Part shown: positions 56,561 to 64,000 of the stretch, one piece after another
Numbering within the stretch: position 1 is the first letter of the stretch
Layout of the letters: every line of letters starts with the position of its first letter
NCBI GenBank assembly: GCA_958510825.1
Contig: OY294050.1
Location: 4,193,340 to 4,257,339 of the forward strand
DNA length: 64,000 bases
Direction: 5' to 3'
Source: Brachypterus glaber
Taxonomy: Eukaryota; Arthropoda; Insecta; Coleoptera; Kateretidae
The notes under the pieces: generated by a model
Told to the model about the DNA's origin: nothing
The model's input: only the letters and a program-made list of their open reading frames with translations
Database searches by the model: none
Program-made: the position numbers and the translations under genes

Positions 56561-57283
56561 CAGTGCGGTCTAAAAGTCACCCCCCCCCCCTCTTAACTTT
56601 TGAACGAGTTGAGATATCGATTTAAAATTTAGAACTCGTAAATAAGACAACAAACTATCTTTAAGCATATATTTGATAGTTTTATCTCTTAAAATGTGAG
56701 CAGGGGGGCATGGGGGGAAATTTGTTTAAATGGAAAGGGGGGTCGTGTGATACATCATTTTAAAGCCTCTAAAATTCTCTATATAATTATACATTTTTAA
56801 AAATTTTAAACATGACTTTTAAGGTTTTGATTTTTCAGTTTTTTGTGCTAAAAAAATAAATTTTTAAGTTTTTTTTTCTTAATTTTTATTTATGTCAACT
56901 AAAATTAGTTTAAAAGTATAATTTACTTTTTTTCATTATGAAATTAGGCATTTTTAAAAAATTGTTTGGATTTTTTAGAGAAATTTTGACAAAAATACCC
57001 ATTTTCAACCCTATTTTAAACCCAAAAAAAATGTTTAAAAAAAAATAAAAAATATACAGTTAAATGGAGAATTTTATAAGCTTTAAAATGATGTATTACA
57101 CGACCCACCTTTCTATTTAAAAAAATGTCGCCCCATGTCCCCCTGCCCAGATTTTAAGAGCTAAAAGTATCAAATATATGCTTAAAGATAGTTTAAGTTG
57201 TATTATTTAAGAGTTCTAAATTTGAAGTCGATATCTAAACTCGTTCAAAAGTTAAGGGGGGGGGTGACTTTTGGACCGCTCTG
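56561..57283. mobile_element. 'GGTCCAAAAGTCACC' TA element, complete copy
   Basis: CAGTGCGGTCTAAAAGTCAC at the left and GTGACTTTTGGACCGCTCTG at the right, bordered by TA (56559-56560 and 57284-57285). Inverted arms of over 200 bp include 'AACTTTTGAACGAGTT', 'GAACTCGTAAATAAGACAAC' and 'CATTTTAAAGC'. 723 bp, non-coding. Confidence 0.8.
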
Positions 57284-57533
57284 TATAATGGAATGCGTAG
57301 CATTACATATCTTCACGGCATGTTCTATTTCAAACCTTAAACGGAAAAGCAGTTTAATAAATAAAATGAAATGATGTTATCGGCTTGGCCAAAAAATATA
57401 ATTTCGTGCAAGGACATTTATTAAATGCCACTTAATGGATTTTTTCTGTTTTTCGTGGAAACTTTACTTTAAATAATGTAGGTGTGCTAAATATCAATTA
57501 ATTATAATACATATAATATATGTATTGTATATA

Positions 57534-58195
57534 CAGTGCGTGCATTAAGTCTGGAATCACCCGAATAACTTTTTAGTTACAAGTAAAATACAAAAATCCT
57601 CGGACAGGTCGATTTATATTTTTAATTCTGCAAATTTTGGTTTAAAAAAAGTTATCAAAATTGGCACCCCCTTGCACCCTCACCCCCCAACTTTTTTTTT
57701 CAAATAGCAACCTACCCCTTGTGACACTTCGTTGGAAAGGTAATTTAATAAGCTTTCCAACGGTGTATAATAAAGCCTAATTTGCTAAAGGGCTAATGAT
57801 AAAATGCACAATTTAGTTTATTATAAAGACATGTAAAGTATAACTTTAGTTCACTATAAATGTTTAAATTGATGTCCTTCAGCTCTTTGACAGTGGACAG
57901 TAAAAAAACGGGATTAAAATCGATTAAATAGTAAACATAAAATTGGTCAATAAAAAGAAAAAAAATTGCATTTTTCAACAGGGTATAAAATATTACAATA
58001 AGTTTAAAACAACCTTATTTAGATTCTCAGGAAGGTGCCAAGTAGGAAATAGGGCAACAATTACCATATTATGCGTAATATTTCACACAAACAATGTTTA
58101 AATAAAACATGCGTTTTTTCATAGACCCTTTAACAAATTAGGCTTTATCATACACTGTTGGAAAGCTTATTAAATTACCTTTCCAATGATGTATA
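57534..58195. mobile_element. Element with CAGTGCGTGCATTAAG end and inner inverted repeats
   Basis: TA then CAGTGCGTGCATTAAGTC at the left. 'GGAAAGGTAATTTAATAAGC' with 'TATAATAAAGCCTAATTTG' (57733-57785) is inverted at 58134-58188. The outer right end is not found. Confidence 0.45.
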
Positions 58196-58212
58196 TGTAT
58201 TGTATATATATA

Positions 58213-58440
58213 TACAGAGCGGTCCAAAAGTCACCCCCCCCCCTCTTAACTTTTGAATCAGTTCAGACTTCAAATTTGGAACTTTAAAATAAGACAACTT
58301 AAACTATCTTTTAGCATATATTTAATACTTTCAGCTCTTAAAATGTGGGCAGGGGGGCATGGGGGCTCATTTTTTTTAATGGAAAGGGGGGTCGTGTAAT
58401 ACATCATTTTAAAGCTTATAAAATTCTGGTGCCAGTTTTC
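58213..58440 (+). mobile_element. 'GGTCCAAAAGTCACC' TA element, left half
   Basis: CAGAGCGGTCCAAAAGTCAC through 'TAAAATGTGGGCAGGGGGGCAT' and 'GGGGGGTCGTGTAATACATC' as in 56561-57283; truncated near 58440. Confidence 0.7.
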
Positions 58441-58534
58441 CAAAATTTAAAATGGCGGATCCAAGTTTCTCTTGTGAAATAAATTATTATTTCGAAGAAT
58501 AATGTCACGCACTGATATTTCCTCATATACAGTG

Positions 58535-58610
58535 TTATTCTTTTAAATGGTACAAATCCAGTAACTTTTGAACGGGATGAGATATAAACTTAAAATTTAG
58601 AATGTATCTA
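58535..58610 (+). mobile_element. Related element end (ACAGTGTTATTCTTTT)
   Basis: 'ACAGTGTTATTCTTTTAAATG' followed by 'AACTTTTGAACGGGATGAGA' resembles the inner side of the previous family's left end. No partner found. Confidence 0.35.
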
Positions 58611-58619
58611 TCCCACAAC

Positions 58620-59730
58620 AAAAACTATAATTTGCAATATTTTTCTATTTTTCATTCGGTAGGCGGCGCCAGTGGGGCAGACAGTAGGATACAGAATTTT
58701 AAATGGCACCCTAGGTCTTGTGTTACATAAATATACATTGCAAATTTTACAAAATATTTTTTTATGGTGTGTAATTGTTGTTACCTGTGAAACATGATTC
58801 CACGTATTGATTTCTGTCGACTTTGTGTTTATGTATTAAGTATCGCAACGTTTTTCCTTATATCGTTTTCTAAAGTCGGTATAGTCAGCAAAAAAGTAAT
58901 TAAAAACAAAATATTTGAAGTACCTTTGGTCGGTCAATTGGTTGGTTACACCCTATTTTGTTTTCTTACGTAAAGTACCCATTTCATTTATAAGGTAGGT
59001 AAACAGCTGAGGTATAAAATTACAATAACAGACTGTAGGTAGATTAGTTAAAAGATAAACTTTGCAAAAAATACTTATTATTACCTATAACAGCAAATTC
59101 AAAAACAGATATAATAGTGGGTACTAACTAGGTAAGTACTTAGGTAGGGAAATGCCTGAGTATTACCCTATTACCTGTAATAAGGTGACAAGTTAATCAG
59201 GGTAAATAAGGGATAATGAGTTTACATATATAATTGGATGTTCAATTAATAATACAAAACATAATTATTACATAATAATAATACACCTGGTATAATGCCT
59301 TCACTATACTAGTTAATTAGTTAATTAAATTAAATTTAATTAAATATCAAATAATGTGTAAGGCTAGTTCTAGGGTTAGCCTTTGGAGCGGGGCAGGGGG
59401 TAATTAAAAAAAAACAAAATTGTAAGGATATGTCTCGAGATATGTTCTGTATTTAAAAACTTCTAAAACGAAGTTGACACTCCTAGGTCTGGAGAGTATT
59501 TGTGCGAGAAAAGGGACAACTTAAAAAAACTACCATTTTAAAGGTATTCTGTACCTATAAAATTTGTAAAAAAAAATGCCTTATGGGGGGACAATTATTT
59601 CCCCCTCCTTTAAATTCGCCTTTAATATTATTGAATTACCGGTCTTAAAGTTAAGGGTTCTTTTTTCAAAATTTAGGTACTTAGCTACAAATTTATTATT
59701 TAACCAAGTACGAAAACAAAACTTTTAATA
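58620..59730. other. Unassigned AT-rich DNA
   Basis: No gene. Only simple TTAA-type palindromes near 59310-59345. Confidence 0.3.
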
Positions 59731-59734
59731 ACCA

Positions 59735-59985
59735 GTCACGAAATAACTAAAAAACCCTTTGGCTTATCATTTTTTTTATACATAAAATAAAAAAAAGTGC
59801 TATCTGGTTCCTATATAGCAGGTATGTTGCTAAGGGTTGTTTCGAGGGATGATTTACCAACCTTTTTCTAAACGTCCAGAATTAAAGTAAAAAAAAATGT
59901 AATCCAAAAAAAGGCACAGAGCAGAACGTTCAAAAACTGATAAACAGACACGAAATAACTAAAAAACACTTTGACCACGAAAATT
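59735..59985 (+). repeat. Direct repeat pair 'CACGAAATAACTAAAAAAC'
   Basis: 'CACGAAATAACTAAAAAAC' with 'CTTTGGC/CTTTGACC' at about 59738 and 59949, about 210 bp apart. Confidence 0.5.
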
Positions 59986-60134
59986 TTAGTTCAATAAAAA
60001 CACAGAAGAAAATGTGGCGTCGCGCTCGCGCTCGAACCGGGCCCGCATGGATTTTACACTGACGGAGAGATCTCTTGGTTGGCCATGAAGGAATTGTCTT
60101 GGTGGATGTATGTTCAGTTGGGGGTGGAATGCGA

Positions 60135-60655
60135 CGTTGCCGGCGTTAACATGGATACCTATAGCTGGATTGAACGGCCAGTAGGGCATTTCAAAAAACA
60201 CATTTTTTTAAACAAAAATACCATAAAAAATTATGTGCCAAATTCCAGCTTAAAAAATGAAATAGGGTCCGTTTTAACATGGTTACCTATACTGTATGGT
60301 ACGGCCGTTAGGGCATTTAAAAAAACGAATTTTTTTGAAAGTTTTATGTTGTGATAAATACCATAAACAATCGGTGCCAAATTTCAGCTTATTAAATGAA
60401 ATAGAGGTCTGCGTTAACATGGATACATACACTGTATGGCACGGCCGTTAGGGCATTTAAAAAACGCAATTAATTGAAGATTTTGTATTGTAAAAAATAC
60501 CATAAAAAATATCGGTGCCAAATTTCAGCTTAAAAAAATAAATAGGGGTCCGCGTTAACATGGATATCTATACTGTATGATTGGATTAAACGGCCGTTAG
60601 GGCATTTCAAAAAACACAATTTTTTGAAAATTTTGTGTCGTACTGGCATACTTCA
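60135..60655 (+). repeat. Tandem repeat, 4 units of about 130-140 bp
   Basis: Each unit has 'GCGTTAACATGGATA', 'CGGCCGTTAGGGCATTT', 'AAATACCATAAA' and 'GGTGCCAAATTTCAGCTTA'. Unit starts are near 60143, 60271, 60411 and 60552. The small frame at 60079-60354 is a by-product. Confidence 0.8.
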
Positions 60656-60702
60656 ACTATCTGCCTTGCTTAGGGGCAGTAGTATTTTTTTCATATACCG
60701 GG
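60643..60702 (+). repeat. 57-bp direct repeat, left copy
   Basis: 'GGCATACTTCAACTATCTGC' through 'TTTTTTTCATATACC' repeats at 61361-61418 with two differences. The two copies bracket the minisatellite element. Confidence 0.75.
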
Positions 60703-60770
60703 CAGGGCCGTAGCTATGGGGAGGGGATGGGGGGGGAGCCTCCCCCCCACATATCTTGAAATCAAAAAAA

Positions 60771-61155
60771 AGTTGCATATTTCATGGATTAAAAATATAA
60801 AAGTTGCATATTTCATGGATTAAAAATATAAAAGTTGCATATTTCATGGATTAAAAATATAAAAGTTGCATATTTCATGGATTAAAAATATAAAAGTTGC
60901 ATATTTCATGGATTAAAAATATAAAAGTTGCATATTTCATGGATTAAAAATATAAAAGTCATGCATATTTCATGGATTAAAAATATAAAAGTTGCATATT
61001 TCATGGATTAAAAATATAAAAGTTGCATATTTCATGGATTAAAAATATAAAAGTTGCATATTTCATGGATTAAAAATACAAAAGTAAGTTTCATGGATTA
61101 AAAATATAAAAGTTGCATATTTCATGGATTAAAAATACAAAAGTAAGTTGCATAT
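60771..61155 (+). repeat. 31-bp minisatellite, about 12 units
   Basis: Unit AGTTGCATATTTCATGGATT plus AAAAATATAAA. The first six units (60771-60956) are identical and exactly 31 bp; later ones have small indels. A G-rich segment precedes it, and both lie in an element with an inverted partner at 61990-62420. Confidence 0.9.
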
Positions 61156-61310
61156 TTTTTTGACTTCTGAGAAAGGGTGGGACCTCTTTTTTTTTAGTCA
61201 TGAATTTTTTTATGACGAGGAAAAAAGTTGTGTTTTTAGGCTACAAAAAGTTGCAATTTTTGAACTCCTTCCCCCCCCCCCTACCAAATCCCCTGATACC
61301 GAGGTACCCA

Positions 61311-61379
61311 TGCTTTAACAATCTGGCATACTTTAACGATAAGGCATGCTTTAATGATTTGGCATACTTTAACTATCTG
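61311..61379 (+). repeat. Short tandem repeat GGCATACTTTAAC-GAT
   Basis: Four units of about 17-20 bp ('ATGCTTTAACAATCT', 'CATACTTTAACGATA', ...). They make a repetitive frame at 61200-61460 that is not a gene. Confidence 0.65.
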
Positions 61380-61738
61380 CCTTGCTTAGGGGCAGCAGTA
61401 TTTTTTTCATATACCCGGGTACCCATTTTCCCTAGATATATTTTATTTACTTGGATTTAGATTCAACGTCTAAAAATTAGCAAACCTGTCACTCAGTTTA
61501 AAAATCTCAATTTGTTCCCCTGCATGTTAGCTAGACTAATTATTTTAAATGGATGTGTGTGTAAACATAATGTTATTTAAGTGTATCCGTTTTATTTCTG
61601 TGACGCCATTGAGTTTAATAAATATTTCCTTATTAATTTGGTATTATAATTTATATTAACTAACGTGCATTAACTATCTCTGTAGCTTAACATGCTACCG
61701 AGTTGGTAGTCGGAAGTACCGGGTGAAAACCTTTTTTT

Positions 61739-61739
61739 T

Positions 61740-61785
<46 letters not shown>
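61739..61785. repeat. (AAT)n microsatellite
   Basis: About fifteen perfect units. A weakly tRNA-like stretch (CTGTAGCTTAACATGC … CCGGGTGAAAACC) lies just before at 61676-61730. Confidence 0.9.
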
Positions 61786-61786
<1 letters not shown>

Positions 61787-61989
61787 ATTTATTGAATTAA
61801 AATCAGTGTACAAAAAAAAAACATAAAAAAAATATACATGCATATAATAGTTATTATTACAAATACGAGTGGTTTCCCGAGAAACTTTTAAGTGCTTTTG
61901 ACATTTTGGGTTGACTGTGAAAAATCATGAAAATCCCTGACTTTACAGTACCAGTAAATGTTACCCTAATACACGGTAAAAATCCCTCA

Positions 61990-62420
61990 TTGTCCTCAGG
62001 GCCGTAGCTAAGAAAATTTGGTCGGGGGAGGAGGGAGAAGGTCAAAAATTACAACTTTTTTTAGCTTAAAAATCCAACCTTTTTCCTCCAGAAAGAAGCT
62101 TTGTTCAAAAAAAAGCTTTGTCCGTGACAGTTTTTATACCTAACCAAAATTATGACTAAAAAAAGGTCCTCACTTCCAAAAAAAAGCTTTGTACGTGTCT
62201 CCACCTTTTTGATGCAATATACAACTTTAGTATTTCGGATCCCTTTTTAATATACGACTTTGGTCTGAATCCCTGCAATATACAACTTTTTTTTGTGAAA
62301 TATACAACTTTTGTATTTTGAATCCATAAAATATACAACTTCTTTTGTTTGGATCAATAAAATATAAAACTTTTCAAGATGGCTGGGGGGGGGGGGCTCT
62401 CCCCATCCCCCTATAGCTAC
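61990..62420 (-). repeat. Inverted partner of the minisatellite element
   Basis: In reverse it reads GTAGCTATAGGGGGATGGGG, a G run, ATCTTGAAAAGTT, then diverged 31-bp units (GTTGTATATTTTATGGATTC AAAATACAAAA). This is the same order as 60700-61155. Units here are only a few and strongly diverged. Confidence 0.6.
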
Positions 62421-62651
62421 AGCTTGTCCTTATGCTCCGCCTTATAGGATTAGAATTTTAATTTTTACTGGAAATATTTTTGTAACCTACACAACTGAGG
62501 GAGCGAACTTTTTCTACAAAGTTTGGCAACGTTGAAACACTCAAAGGCGTAAGCGACTGTTTTTCATAGGAGAGTAAGTTTGAAGTACAACTAATATTAT
62601 TCTTAGACACATAGTAAATTCCATAATTATATTTTAATTTTCCAAATTTTT

Positions 62652-63030
62652 AATGCCGATTTCTCCCGTTAGATTAGACAGGGACAAAAGTTCTACCCAA
62701 AAAGGATAGAAGACATACATGCACTCCCACTTCCACCCAACCAAACAAATTCTGTATTTGTTCTTTGTTAAACAAATACAATATTTACTTGGCCGGGCGA
62801 AAAGTGTAACTACATTATTTTTATTAAAGAAATTACTGGCGCCATCTAAATTTTAGTAGAATTATCTTATTCTACAGATTCACATTAGCTATGTTCGTTC
62901 AGTTCGCTCAGTGCTACACTTTCCGGCCAACCAAATAAATACTTTATTTGTTGTATGAAAAACAAATACAGTATTTATTTGGTTGGCTGGAAAGTGTAGC
63001 ACAAATGAGATAGAGATAAGGTAGACGTCT
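62652..63030 (-). mobile_element. Two-hairpin element (copy 4), one end truncated
   Basis: Same family as 13993-14398 in reverse. It ends at 'GGTAGACGTCT' without the GGAGCTC terminus. Confidence 0.8.
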
Positions 63031-63159
63031 CGAAAATCTTTGAAGATTCACACACGCCGCAACGAAATTTGACGGTTCGGGGCGATCTCACGCAAAGAAA
63101 AGCCTAGTGGCGTCTCGATTTTTTAAAGTGCATAATATTGTGACGAAAAACTTTATTTT

Positions 63160-63349
63160 ATGCTGCCCGAAAATTTGAGTTATGGAGAATACTGTTTTAC
63201 TGTGCTTTCGAGATTTTCGAGTTATAGAAAATTCAAGCTAGAGAGGTGAAAATACATTGTTACAATAGAAAATGTGCGGGAAACATCAGTATACTTCGAC
63301 TTATGGAACATTTCGAGTAGTGGAGGTTCGAGTTATAGAGTTTCGACTG
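63160..63349 (-). mobile_element. pogo/Tigger-like terminal fragment
   Basis: The minus strand starts TA then CAGTCGAAACTCTATAACTC and GAACCTCC. Further 'TAACTCGAA'-type repeats lie inside (about 63210, 63185). Short CAGT ends with subterminal 'TAACTCGAA' repeats are typical of pogo/Tigger elements. The other end is missing. Confidence 0.5.
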
Positions 63350-63359
63350 TATTTTGCTT

Positions 63360-64000
63360 TTGCGGCAAAATAATTTGCTTGTTTTCTTTTATTTTTCGGT
63401 TTAAAACGTTTCTCTGGTGTAAGTATCAAGGCATAGGGGGAGAGCAAAGTAAAAAAAAGAATCTAGGGTGCGGAAAGTCAACCAGGTGTAAAAGGGCTTA
63501 TTGTTAGTTAAGCCAGTAATCCGATTTTGAAAAAAATACCATAAAAATTTATATCCAGGTTTAAAAGAATTTTGGGAATTTTAACTCATAAAATCTTAAA
63601 TCCAATTTAAATTTCAAATTGTTCAAAAAACAAAAAAGAAAACATACATGTAGATAATATATTAAACAGGAAAAACTTATTGAGAAAGAAAAAAACATTA
63701 AATTTATTACACAGACCCACAAAAACAAAAAAGGTACCCTGAACTTTTGACGAGACAGGTCTATTCTTATGTATTTTTCATCGCTGAATCCAAATCCGAA
63801 GTCAGATTAGGGGGTTTCCCAGTGATTTTTTGAGAAAAATGCAAAAAACATGATTTTTTATGGTTTTTGCATGAGTTTTTGGAATTAAAAAAAAAAAAAA
63901 CGGAAAATGATAAAACTAATCTGACTTCAAAATGAATTCTACGGATCAAAATACATCGAAAACCATATTTAGTTTTTTTTCACGAAATTTTGAAAACTGT
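63360..64000. other. Unassigned stretch to window end
   Basis: No gene or repeat copy recognised. A sequence related to 'TGAATCCAAATCCGAAGTCAG' (63785) is seen weakly near 31950. Confidence 0.3.

Noticed and set aside
61676..61730. tRNA-like stretch before (AAT)n
   Set aside because: The B box is too poor (GGTGAAAACC) and no copy was found to test it.

Overview
This is an AT-rich eukaryotic, animal-type (most likely insect) stretch dominated by mobile-element debris. No long open reading frame, no rRNA gene, no CRISPR array and no bacterial operon structure is visible. The insect assignment is an inference. It rests on the mix of Penelope-like elements with GIY-YIG endonuclease ends, a Tc1/mariner relic, TA-, TWA- and TTAA-flanked non-autonomous DNA transposons, and a tRNA-derived SINE. 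The species cannot be named from the sequence.

Recognisable protein-coding matter is scarce. There are two 5'-truncated Penelope-like endonuclease ends (4637-5143 plus; about 29078-29415 minus). There is one Tc1-type transposase relic (22454-22655 and 23052-23230), split by a later insertion. One possible host exon (28623-28778) is not identified. Everything else annotated is non-coding repeat.

Layout. 0-10 kb: several short inverted-repeat elements, a degenerate AAAGCACT array, Penelope end 1 and a TTAA/CCC-type element. 10-20 kb: a TA-flanked MITE with near-identical sisters elsewhere, a perfect 207-bp palindrome flanked by a 12-bp target duplication, a TCGAAATTT array, a two-hairpin element, and a second palindromic Penelope-type insertion with a 13-bp target duplication. 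20-31 kb: a TWA-flanked MITE, the Tc1 relic, a nested pair of fold-back elements, a piggyBac-like element carrying another insertion, a 28-bp-unit array, the possible exon and Penelope end 2. 31-45 kb: mostly unassigned AT-rich DNA with a SINE, a hAT-like MITE and small fold-backs. 45-64 kb: fold-back elements with arm duplications, a second piggyBac-like relic, several copies of a TA-flanked 'GGTCCAAAAGTCACC' family, a 31-bp minisatellite inside an element with an inverted partner, and a pogo/Tigger-like end.

The most informative structures are insertions whose empty site can be read inside the window. These include the inner fold-back at 23838-24724 (empty site in the sister arm), the element at 56561-57283 (related empty site near 13845) and the two palindromic Penelope-type insertions bounded by 12- and 13-bp direct repeats. 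They give relative ages and target preferences without any outside data. All repeat boundaries were read by eye and may be off by a few bases.
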